From Deltaproteobacteria bacterium (GTDB lineage Bacteria > Desulfobacterota > DSM-4660 > Desulfatiglandales > B25-G16): DNA of 7,537 nucleotides. The DNA is taken from NCBI GenBank assembly GCA_003646875.1, contig QMLT01000073.1, forward strand, positions 1 to 7,537, read 5' to 3'. A program made the translations under genes and the position numbers. The notes below the pieces were generated by a model that was given only the letters and a program-made list of their open reading frames with translations, made no database searches and was not told the origin of the DNA. Positions 1 through 6,045 of the stretch are shown piece by piece. Every line of letters starts with the position of its first letter. Position 1 is the stretch's first letter.

Positions 1-741
1 GTTCAGGTTCAAGAAAATTATTACAGGCCAGAGGGATCAGGAGAACCTTTTCCAGGTGTTGAGATCAGGATCACTGATGAAGGTGAAATCTTGCTCGGAG
101 GCGTCGGAGTAGTTAGAGGCTATTATAAACAGCCAGATGAAACTAAAAAGGCATTTCGGTCAGGTTATTTTTACACAGGCGATGGCGGTTACATGGATGA
201 TAAAGGCGAATTATACATTGTTGACCGGGTAAAGGATATGCAGACCCTCAGTAATGGAGATAGATTTTCTCCTACATATATTGAGGGTAGATTGAAATTT
301 AGCCCTTATATCAAGGATTGCATGGTAGTAGGCAATAACAGAGATAGTGTTGTAGCCATTATTAACATGGATTACGAGAATACTGGGAGATGGGCTGAAC
401 GAAATCATATTGCATATACATCCCATCAGGATCTTTCGCAGAAAAAAGAAGTGGGAGAATTGTTGAAGGATATTGTCGGGAATGTAAATAATGTCTTGCC
501 CGAGAAACAAAGGGTGACCAGGTTTGTGGTTCTTCATAAGGATTTTGACCCGGATGAGGCCGAGCTTACTCGTACCAGAAAGTTGAGGAGAGATTTTATG
601 GAAAAGAGGTATGAGAATCTTATACAGGCATTATATGGTGGACAAGATAAGGTTGATATGGAAACTACTGTTACATACAGGGATGGAAGGCAGGCAACCT
701 GGAAAATTGACATGCTTGTCCAGGATGTAAACAAGAGGTAA
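1..741 (+). CDS. Long-chain-type acyl-CoA synthetase (AMP-forming), C-terminal part only
   Basis: This is the last 246 residues of an AMP-forming acyl-CoA ligase. The frame is open from base 1, so the start lies upstream of the window; the TTG at 91 is internal. The family joins a carboxylic acid to CoA through an acyl-adenylate, in the cytoplasm or at the inner membrane face. Visible parts, numbered from the window edge, are the end of the large domain (GYY at 40-42), the TGD motif at 59-61, the hinge region IVDRVKD at 73-79, and the small C-terminal domain. ELTRTRKLRR at 188-197 holds the probable catalytic lysine, K194. The stretch SNGDRFSPTYIEGRLKFSPYI (from residue 84) resembles the long-chain (COG1022/FadD15-like) branch rather than the short-chain branch. 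About 34 residues follow the usual family end. The stop lies 4 nt before livG, so the two are co-transcribed. Substrate unknown. Confidence 0.93.
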   Translation, partial: VQVQENYYRPEGSGEPFPGVEIRITDEGEILLGGVGVVRGYYKQPDETKKAFRSGYFYTGDGGYMDDKGELYIVDRVKDMQTLSNGDRFSPTYIEGRLKFSPYIKDCMVVGNNRDSVVAIINMDYENTGRWAERNHIAYTSHQDLSQKKEVGELLKDIVGNVNNVLPEKQRVTRFVVLHKDFDPDEAELTRTRKLRRDFMEKRYENLIQALYGGQDKVDMETTVTYRDGRQATWKIDMLVQDVNKR

Positions 742-745
742 GAAG

Positions 746-1630
746 ATGGCAGTTGATATCAGGAATGTAACCAAAAAGAGGGAGCAACGATATAGCTATG
801 GCTTAACTCTTTTAAGAGACTGCATTGAGAAAGATAGGGTTCTTCCTCGTGATGAAGATATTTTCAAGAAGACAATACTTAAGGTGGAAGACATAACAAT
901 AAATTTCGGGGGCTTAAATGCCTTAACTGATGTAAACCTTGAGCTAAGGGATGGAGAGTTATTGGCTATTATTGGGCCGAATGGCGCCGGAAAGACGACT
1001 CTTCTGAATGTGATTAGTGGCTTTTATAGGCCTCAACAAGGAGATGTCTATTTCCAGGATAAAAAGATAACTCACTACTCCTCCCACAGGATAGCAGAGA
1101 TGGGTATATGCCGAACCTTCCAAAACATAGCTCTTTACACAGGGTTATCCGTTATTGACAACATCATTGCCGGACGTCATCCCCATATCCGATACAATTT
1201 TCTAATTGGAATGCTATATTTTCCATGGGCACGCAGGGAAGAGGCACGACAACGGGCAATCTCTGAAGATATTGTTGATTTTCTGGAAATGGAGCATGTT
1301 AGAAACACAACGGTCGGGACGCTTGCATATGGCCTCCGAAAGAGGGCAGAGCTTGGTAGAGCGCTTGCGCTGGAGCCCAGGGTATTGCTCTTGGATGAAC
1401 CTATGGCTGGAATGAATCTTGATGAAAAAGAAGATATAGCCAGATTTATTATTGATATACATGAATTTTTAAGTATACCTATAGTAATGATTGAGCATGA
1501 TATGGGTGTGGTTATGGATATAGCGGATAGGATTGCTGTCCTTGATTTTGGATTGAAAATTGGGGATGGTACACCAGAGGAGATAAGGAAGAATCCAAAG
1601 GTAGTTTCTGCTTATTTGGGAGAGGAATAA
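746..1630 (+). CDS. livG: LivG-type ABC transporter ATP-binding protein
   Basis: One of two nucleotide-binding subunits of the Liv (HAAT) importer; it works on the cytoplasmic face with LivF, bound to LivH and LivM. It has 294 residues. Walker A is GPNGAGKTT at 77-85, the Q-loop glutamine is Q126 (TFQN), the signature is LAYGL at 193-197, Walker B is LLLDEP at 214-219 with catalytic E218, and the H-loop is H251 (IEHD). LAYG instead of LSGG is normal in this subfamily; E. coli LivG has it too. The end, PEEIRKNPKVVSAYLGEE, is typical of LivG. The ABC core begins near residue 44, so the first 43 residues are an extension not found in standard LivG of about 255 residues. The ATG at 746 is preferred because AGAGG (734-738) sits 7 nt upstream inside the preceding gene and no later ATG precedes the core. 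The gap to livH is 1 nt. Confidence 0.95.
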   Translation: MAVDIRNVTKKREQRYSYGLTLLRDCIEKDRVLPRDEDIFKKTILKVEDITINFGGLNALTDVNLELRDGELLAIIGPNGAGKTTLLNVISGFYRPQQGDVYFQDKKITHYSSHRIAEMGICRTFQNIALYTGLSVIDNIIAGRHPHIRYNFLIGMLYFPWARREEARQRAISEDIVDFLEMEHVRNTTVGTLAYGLRKRAELGRALALEPRVLLLDEPMAGMNLDEKEDIARFIIDIHEFLSIPIVMIEHDMGVVMDIADRIAVLDFGLKIGDGTPEEIRKNPKVVSAYLGEE

Positions 1631-1631
1631 A

Positions 1632-2519
1632 ATGGAGTTATTTCTGAAGAGTTTGATGCTTGGATTTGCAAGCGGAGGGATCTATTCCCTTGTAGCCGTG
1701 AGTTATGTGATTATCTATAAAGCTACCCGCATATTTGCATTTTCTCAGGCAGGTATGTTGATTATAGGCGCTTATGTAATGTGGCAGTGCCTGATAGTAT
1801 GGAGCCTGCCTATCTGGCTGAGCATTCTGATAAGTTTAGCTATTGGGGCAGCTATAGCGCTAATAATTGAAAGAACTTGCACAAGGCCCCTTATAGGGCA
1901 GCCTATTTTGGCCCCTATTGTGGTTACATTAGGCATTATGCTACTTTTTCGGGGAATAGGCCTGTTATTCTGGCATGGAGAGGTTGAGGGTTACGGTGCG
2001 TCTTTTTTGCCCCTTGGGGCCTGGAAGATAGGTTTTATGAGCCTACCCAAAATACAGGCCTATGGCTTTATTGTCTGCATGGTTGTAATTGCCCTTCTGA
2101 TTTCATTCTATAAATATACAAGGACCGGATTGGGGATGAGGGTGGTGCATGAAGATCATCTCGTTGCTCAAAATCTGGGGATCAATGTAAAACGAATTTT
2201 TCAATTTAGCTGGATATTTTCTTGCATGGTGGCAGTTATTGCAGGTATGCTCTTAGGCAATATTCAAGGTGTTGGCCTTGATCTTGATGCCAATGGCCTG
2301 GTTGCTATTGCAGCCGTCCTTTTTGGCGGGATGGAGTCTTTTGGGGGCGCAGTTATTGCGGGGCTTGCTATTGGCATTATCCAGATTTTTGTTATCCAAT
2401 ACCTCGGTGCATTAATGCCGGGTGAAATTACGATGCTGGTTCCGTTTGTTTTTTTATTATTGATTCTTATTATTAAGCCTTATGGACTTTTTGGCCTGGT
2501 CAGGATAGAGAGGTTGTAA
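1632..2519 (+). CDS. livH: LivH-type ABC transporter permease
   Basis: First of two inner-membrane permease subunits that form the translocation path with LivM. It has 295 residues, the normal LivH length. About eight hydrophobic segments can be seen by eye, roughly at 8-30, 38-57, 62-80, 94-114, 142-160, 190-212, 222-256 and 265-290. The start GGIYSLVAVSYVIIYKATR (15-33) with FSQAGMLIIGAY (37-48) is the LivH hallmark. RTGLGMRVVHEDHLVAQNLG (164-183) is the cytoplasmic coupling loop that contacts the ATPases. FGGMESFGGAVIAG (231-244) and the ending IKPYGLFG (281-288) are also family features. The AGAGGA ribosome site (1621-1626) overlaps the end of livG, and start and stop codons are 1 nt apart, so translational coupling is likely. 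Transport function is firm; substrate is not. Confidence 0.95.
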   Translation: MELFLKSLMLGFASGGIYSLVAVSYVIIYKATRIFAFSQAGMLIIGAYVMWQCLIVWSLPIWLSILISLAIGAAIALIIERTCTRPLIGQPILAPIVVTLGIMLLFRGIGLLFWHGEVEGYGASFLPLGAWKIGFMSLPKIQAYGFIVCMVVIALLISFYKYTRTGLGMRVVHEDHLVAQNLGINVKRIFQFSWIFSCMVAVIAGMLLGNIQGVGLDLDANGLVAIAAVLFGGMESFGGAVIAGLAIGIIQIFVIQYLGALMPGEITMLVPFVFLLLILIIKPYGLFGLVRIERL

Positions 2520-2522
2520 GAT

Positions 2523-3590
2523 ATGACTATTAATGTAGATAGACCCTGCGGGACATTTGATCGTAATTATTATCAGGCCATGGAGATCTTTAGAACTCCC
2601 CTGAGGAAATTCTTAATGATAGCCTTTATTGTTGTCATGTATATTTTAGGTTTCATTGCAGATGATTATATTCTATCTCTTTTAATCGTGTTTTGCGCCT
2701 TTAGTGTCGGCATGACAGGCTTGCAGATTATTACCGGATACGCAGGACAAATATCCCTGGGTCATGCTGCCTTTATGGGTGTTGGCATGTATACCGTAGC
2801 CACTTTTCAAGCACACCTTGGTTTTAATTTTTGGATGGCACTACCCTTAGCTGGTCTATTCCCCATGATTATTGGCATGGTATTTGGCATACCGGCTATA
2901 AGAATAAAGGGCTTGTATCTTGCCTTTGCATCTTTGGCAGCGCACTTTGTGATTGTTTATGTCATTAGCAACTGGAGGTCTGTGACAAACGGTACAGATG
3001 GCATGTATCTCCACAGGCCTGAGACCTTGCTGGGCATAGACTTTATGATTGATAAGTATTATTATCTCTTAGTATTAACGATCACCATAATCATGATCTA
3101 TTTTGCCAAGAATCTAACGAGGACCAGACTTGGCCGTGCATTTGTCGCTGTCCGCGATAATGACATAGCAGCGGAAGTAATGGGTATCAATATAGCTCAT
3201 ACAAAAATACTCGCCTTCGGCATTGGATGTTTTTATGCAGGCATAGCTGGGGCTCTAGGCGGTGGCTATTATGAATATGTGAATATAGAATGGTTTACGT
3301 TAACTGATTCAATCTGGTATCTGGGATTCCTTGTTGTAGGAGGACTTGGCAGTATCTTCGGCGCCATTGCAGGCGCTGTTGTATGGAAAAGTTTGGATGA
3401 ATTGAGTACATTAATGACGCCAGTCACGGAGGCCCTTATGGGCGGAATGGCCTTTTATGCCTCAGCAGCCTTTACCCTGATCTTTTACTCATTAATTGTG
3501 ATAGTAGTTCTCGTACTAGAGCCGAGAGGGATAAACCACCGTTGGCAAATTATGAAGAGATCTTATAGATTACATCCTTTCCCTTATTAG
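2523..3590 (+). CDS. livM: LivM-type ABC transporter permease
   Basis: Second permease subunit, partner of LivH in the inner membrane. It has 355 residues, within the normal range for LivM. A mostly polar N-terminal stretch of about 30 residues precedes the first membrane segment. Family motifs are GLQIITGYAGQISLGHAAF (66-84), IPAIRIKGLYLAF (123-135), the cytoplasmic coupling loop RTRLGRAFVAVRDNDIAAEV (200-219) followed by MGINIAHTKILAF, VGGLGSIFGAIAG (272-284), and the closing LEPRGI (332-337). A short basic and aromatic tail (MKRSYRLHPFPY) follows the last membrane segment. The start is supported by GAGAGG at 2508-2513, 9 nt upstream, and a gap of only 3 nt after livH. It is the last gene of the tightly packed block; 125 nt separate it from the binding-protein gene. 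Confidence 0.95.
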   Translation: MTINVDRPCGTFDRNYYQAMEIFRTPLRKFLMIAFIVVMYILGFIADDYILSLLIVFCAFSVGMTGLQIITGYAGQISLGHAAFMGVGMYTVATFQAHLGFNFWMALPLAGLFPMIIGMVFGIPAIRIKGLYLAFASLAAHFVIVYVISNWRSVTNGTDGMYLHRPETLLGIDFMIDKYYYLLVLTITIIMIYFAKNLTRTRLGRAFVAVRDNDIAAEVMGINIAHTKILAFGIGCFYAGIAGALGGGYYEYVNIEWFTLTDSIWYLGFLVVGGLGSIFGAIAGAVVWKSLDELSTLMTPVTEALMGGMAFYASAAFTLIFYSLIVIVVLVLEPRGINHRWQIMKRSYRLHPFPY

Positions 3591-3614
3591 GAGAGGATGA
3601 TATGTCAAACTCCA

Positions 3615-3620
3615 TATAAT
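3615..3620 (+). promoter_or_regulatory. Possible -10 element of an internal promoter
   Basis: TATAAT matches the sigma-70 -10 consensus exactly. If used, transcription would start near 3627, about 90 nt before the binding-protein start codon. Against it, no TTGACA-like -35 lies 16-18 nt upstream (that interval reads GAGAGGAT, part of a purine-rich run), and there is no extended -10 TG. In AT-rich DNA such a hexamer can occur by chance. Confidence 0.22.
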
Positions 3621-3700
3621 TGGATCATCATTGATTAAAAGAAAGGGGGTTATAAGGCTTCAGTACGTTAGTGTGTAAATTAATATTAACAAACAAATTA

Positions 3701-3708
3701 AAGGAGGT
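3701..3708 (+). promoter_or_regulatory. Strong ribosome binding site deciding the binding-protein start
   Basis: AAGGAGGT is nearly full anti-Shine-Dalgarno complementarity, with GGAGG 8 nt before the ATG at 3716. It is the strongest site in the cluster. It selects that ATG over the in-frame GTG at 3671, and the resulting protein begins directly with a well-formed signal peptide. Confidence 0.85.
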
Positions 3709-3715
3709 AAGAAAG

Positions 3716-5098
3716 ATGAATAAAAAAAATATGATAGGTATTATGGTAGGTATCCTTATTTCATTAAGTCTCATTTTTATGCCAACCTTTTCATCTACTG
3801 TGCTTGCTGGTGGAAAACCAACAATTACGATTCACAACATTATTGACCTAACCGGCGCCTACGCGCCTATAGCTATCCCCAGCGAGAAAGGTGGCAAGGA
3901 TTATCTGTCCTGGATAGCTGAGAATGGTGGCCTTGATGTGGATGGAGATGGCAAAGGCGATGTAGAGGTGCTATATAAGTGGGCAGAGTTTGGTAATATT
4001 GATGCCAGGTTTATGTCTGCATATAAGCGTTTCCGGATCCGCAAACCCAGACCTACTGTTATTGAGATGTGGTCTTCCCCTAACCAGGAGATGATGAAGC
4101 CTATTCTAAAGAGGGATAAAATAAACTGCTATGGAATTGGTTTTAGTGACCCCCAGCTCTATCCCCCTGCATGGAACTACATGGACTGCTGGAGCTATGG
4201 TGAGTCTGCCGCTGGCGCAATTGAGTACTACATTGATAATATTTGGCCAAAGAGGGGAAAGGGAATAAAGGCCAAGGTCGTACACCTTACCTGGGATACA
4301 GCCTATGGTCGTGGCGCTATAGAGCCCACAACCAGACATGGACGAAAGACAGGAAAATATGAGGTAATAGGGAGCAGATTCTGCAGCTATTTACCTACTG
4401 ATCCAGAAGTTATGGCCTACCTTTCAGACTTTGAAAAGAAGGGTGTAGATATTATCTGGTCTAATAGTATTGTGCATACCCCTGCGGTTATTCAGAAAGG
4501 TATTTACAAACTTGGCTTAACCAAAAAAATGGTGCTTATGGCTAATCTTTGGGCGCCAGCGGATCAATTGCTGAATATTGTCGGCGCTGAAGCGGCTGAG
4601 GGTTATATGTGTCCTCAACCGGTCTATATTCCTGCTGCAGAGCCTGATGCGCCGGGAGTCAAATTTGCAAAGATGCTTAATAATAAGTATCGTAAAGAAA
4701 AAGATATGCCCAATATACAATATATGAGAGGCATTCGAATGAAGGCCAATATACTTGAGGCAGTCCGCCGGGCATTGGTAGGAATTATGAAGAGGGATGG
4801 TGTTAATTTGGCTAAGGCATGTAAGAAGATAACTGGAGCCGACGTAAAGGAGTTTGGACTTCAGACCCTTGCTGGATATACAGCTATGGATACCACCACC
4901 AAGTATAATAGTGCGCCTTCAGGAAAGGATGACCGACGATTGGCAAATCATGATCGCTTAATCGGAATAAGAAACGGGAAGGTTAAAGTGCTATCACCCT
5001 GGTACCAGGTGCCTCGACTGGTTCCCGATAATATGATCAAAAAAGGTCTCTTTAAAGATGAGACTATTAACATTAATTACATTGTCAAAGGAAAATAA
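3716..5098 (+). CDS. LivK-type periplasmic substrate-binding protein (type 1 PBP fold)
   Basis: Secreted solute-binding subunit that delivers ligand to LivHM. It has 460 residues from the ATG at 3716. Residues 1-31 form a Sec signal peptide: KK near the start, a hydrophobic core at about 6-22, and a likely cut after VLA (29-31) before GG. There is no lipobox cysteine, so it should be a soluble periplasmic protein. The mature part starts with ITIHNIIDLTGAYAPIAIPS (37-56), typical of the first strand and ligand loop of the family. YGESAAGAIEYYID (161-174) and TWDTAYGRG (192-200) lie where the lobes join. At 74-85 is an Asp/Gly-rich loop, DVDGDGKGDVEV, like a calcium-binding EF-hand loop. It is longer than classical LivK/LivJ (about 345 mature residues) and clearly diverged, so an amino acid ligand should not be assumed; relatives such as CouP of Rhodopseudomonas bind aromatic acids. 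Confidence 0.93.
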   Translation: MNKKNMIGIMVGILISLSLIFMPTFSSTVLAGGKPTITIHNIIDLTGAYAPIAIPSEKGGKDYLSWIAENGGLDVDGDGKGDVEVLYKWAEFGNIDARFMSAYKRFRIRKPRPTVIEMWSSPNQEMMKPILKRDKINCYGIGFSDPQLYPPAWNYMDCWSYGESAAGAIEYYIDNIWPKRGKGIKAKVVHLTWDTAYGRGAIEPTTRHGRKTGKYEVIGSRFCSYLPTDPEVMAYLSDFEKKGVDIIWSNSIVHTPAVIQKGIYKLGLTKKMVLMANLWAPADQLLNIVGAEAAEGYMCPQPVYIPAAEPDAPGVKFAKMLNNKYRKEKDMPNIQYMRGIRMKANILEAVRRALVGIMKRDGVNLAKACKKITGADVKEFGLQTLAGYTAMDTTTKYNSAPSGKDDRRLANHDRLIGIRNGKVKVLSPWYQVPRLVPDNMIKKGLFKDETININYIVKGK

Positions 5099-5130
5099 CA
5101 GGTATTAAAAGTAATAATGAAAGGTTATTA

Positions 5131-5163
5131 GCCGGACCGAGGCCTAACTGCTTTCGGTCCGGC
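5131..5163 (+). terminator. Perfect 10-bp intergenic hairpin, probably mRNA-stabilising or a weak terminator
   Basis: The arms GCCGGACCGA (5131-5140) and TCGGTCCGGC (5154-5163) pair perfectly around a 13-nt loop. The structure starts 32 nt after the binding-protein stop codon. The downstream flank is GAAAATTTC, with only three T, so it lacks the U-tract of an efficient intrinsic terminator; the opposite strand also lacks one. In binding-protein operons such hairpins often protect the upstream message from 3' decay or partly reduce readthrough, raising the amount of binding protein over the later gene. I read it as that, with partial termination as the alternative. Confidence 0.7.
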
Positions 5164-5220
5164 GAAAATTTCATAATCGGGGGAAAATTCTGGGATTAGA
5201 GATCATATGTTAAACCTTTC

Positions 5221-5226
5221 AGGGGA
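5221..5226 (+). promoter_or_regulatory. Ribosome binding site of livF
   Basis: AGGGGA ends 6 nt before the ATG at 5233. It supports this start, which places the ABC core (LELENVEVKY) at the first residues, as usual for LivF. Confidence 0.7.
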
Positions 5227-5232
5227 TTATTT

Positions 5233-6030
5233 ATGCTGGAGCTTGAGAATGTCGAAGTAAAATATCTTAACACTATTTTGGTTCTAAAGGGTGTTAATCT
5301 TGAACTGGCTGAAGGTAGTCTTATTTGCCTGTTAGGGGCAAATGGGGCTGGTAAAAGCACTACCCTGAAGGCCATATCAGGACTTCTTCGCACCGAGGAA
5401 GGAGCAGTTACTGATGGAGCTATACGTTATAATGGAACCCCCATTCATAACAAGTATCCAGAAAATATTGCTGCCCTGGGAATTCTCCAGGTAGTTGAGG
5501 GCAGGCATATGGCAGAGCATCTTACTGTTGAAGAGAATCTTCGTGCAGGGGGGCTGATTGTCAAGGGTCCAAGGAGTCAGATGGCCAAGGACTTAGAAAT
5601 GGTCTATTCGTATTTTCCCAGGCTCAGATCTCTCAAAGCTCGGACAGCAGGGTATTGTTCTGGTGGCGAGCAGCAGATGATGGTTATGGGCAGATCCTTG
5701 ATGGGTCATCCCAGTGTAGTCCTTTTGGATGAACCATCTTTAGGCCTCGCTCCCCTCCTGGTTAAAGAGATTGCCGATATTATTAGAAGAATCAATAAGG
5801 AGGAAAAAGTAGCAATTTTGCTTGTCGAACAAAATGCCACAATGGGACTCGGTTTAGCTTCTTATGGATATGTTATGGAGAATGGAAGGATTGTTCTGGA
5901 TGGGACAGCAGAGGAACTTAAAGATAATGAGGATGTCAAACAATTTTATCTGGGACTAACCGGCATTGGACAGAAACGTAGCTATAGGGATGTGAAGCAT
6001 TACAAGCGCAGGAAGAGGTGGTTAGGGTAA
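5233..6030 (+). CDS. livF: LivF-type ABC transporter ATP-binding protein
   Basis: Second nucleotide-binding subunit, pairing with LivG on the cytoplasmic side of LivHM. It has 265 residues. Walker A is GANGAGKST at 35-43. The LivF-specific VPEGR segment appears as VVEGR at 87-91, followed by HLTVEENLRAG. The signature is CSGGEQQMM at 142-150, with Cys where Leu is usual. Walker B is VVLLDEP at 162-168, the D-loop is SLGLAP (169-174), and VEQNA at 198-202 has the Gln that replaces the H-loop His in LivF proteins generally. Standard LivF ends near residue 235-240; here about 25 more residues follow, ending in a strongly basic stretch (KHYKRRKRWLG, 255-265). It is separated from the binding-protein gene by a hairpin-bearing spacer and from the next synthetase by 15 nt. 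Confidence 0.95.
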   Translation: MLELENVEVKYLNTILVLKGVNLELAEGSLICLLGANGAGKSTTLKAISGLLRTEEGAVTDGAIRYNGTPIHNKYPENIAALGILQVVEGRHMAEHLTVEENLRAGGLIVKGPRSQMAKDLEMVYSYFPRLRSLKARTAGYCSGGEQQMMVMGRSLMGHPSVVLLDEPSLGLAPLLVKEIADIIRRINKEEKVAILLVEQNATMGLGLASYGYVMENGRIVLDGTAEELKDNEDVKQFYLGLTGIGQKRSYRDVKHYKRRKRWLG

Positions 6031-6031
6031 C

Positions 6032-6037
6032 AGGAGG
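6032..6037 (+). promoter_or_regulatory. Ribosome binding site of the second acyl-CoA synthetase
   Basis: AGGAGG, a consensus Shine-Dalgarno site, starts 2 nt after the livF stop codon and ends 8 nt before the ATG at 6046. It fixes the start of a gene that runs off the window, and the short gap implies co-transcription with livF. Confidence 0.85.
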
Positions 6038-6045
6038 TTGACTAT

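Larger units (their letters stand above)
3591..3715 (+). other. 125-nt leader between livM and the binding-protein gene
   Basis: Non-coding stretch in a cluster where the three preceding gaps are 1 to 4 nt. It is AT-rich and contains a perfect TATAAT at 3615-3620, a G-run at 3645-3649 (GGGGG), an AT palindrome TTAATATTAA at 3680-3689, and a strong ribosome site at the 3' end. No convincing terminator hairpin was found. Two very short ATG frames begin at 3597 (13 codons, stop at 3636-3638) and 3602 (5 codons) behind the AGGAGAGG at 3589-3596; neither resembles a known peptide. The stretch could hold a secondary promoter or an RNA-processing site giving separate expression of the binding protein. 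Confidence 0.5.
5099..5232 (+). other. 134-nt spacer between the binding-protein gene and livF
   Basis: No gene is seen here. The stretch holds a small AT-only inverted repeat (TAATAA 5112-5117 with TTATTA 5125-5130), a strong GC-rich hairpin directly after it (5131-5163), a direct repeat GAAAATT at 5164-5170 and 5183-5189, and the livF ribosome site at its end. A CATAAT at 5172-5177 resembles a -10 element but has no matching -35. Confidence 0.6.

Noticed and set aside
91..93. TTG as start of a 216-residue protein
   Set aside because: The same frame is open to base 1 and the upstream residues (such as GEPFPGVEIRITDEGEI) match the acyl-CoA synthetase family, so this is an internal codon of a truncated gene.
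211..537. Minus-strand open frame of 108 codons inside the first synthetase
   Set aside because: It lies opposite a confidently identified coding region and its translation resembles no family.
3631..3656. TTGATT and TATAAG as a sigma-70 promoter
   Set aside because: The spacer is only 14 nt and the -35 matches only 4 of 6 bases.
3645..3658. GG-N10-GC spacing resembling a sigma-54 promoter
   Set aside because: The G-run makes the match trivial; the surrounding bases do not fit TGGCAC and TTGCA.
3671..3715. In-frame GTG start adding 15 residues to the binding protein
   Set aside because: It has no ribosome site and would put a charged stretch before the signal peptide; AAGGAGGT at 3701-3708 clearly serves the ATG at 3716.
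5207..5260. 17-codon ATG frame overlapping the livF start
   Set aside because: No good ribosome site, no recognisable peptide, and it runs into livF out of frame; most likely chance.
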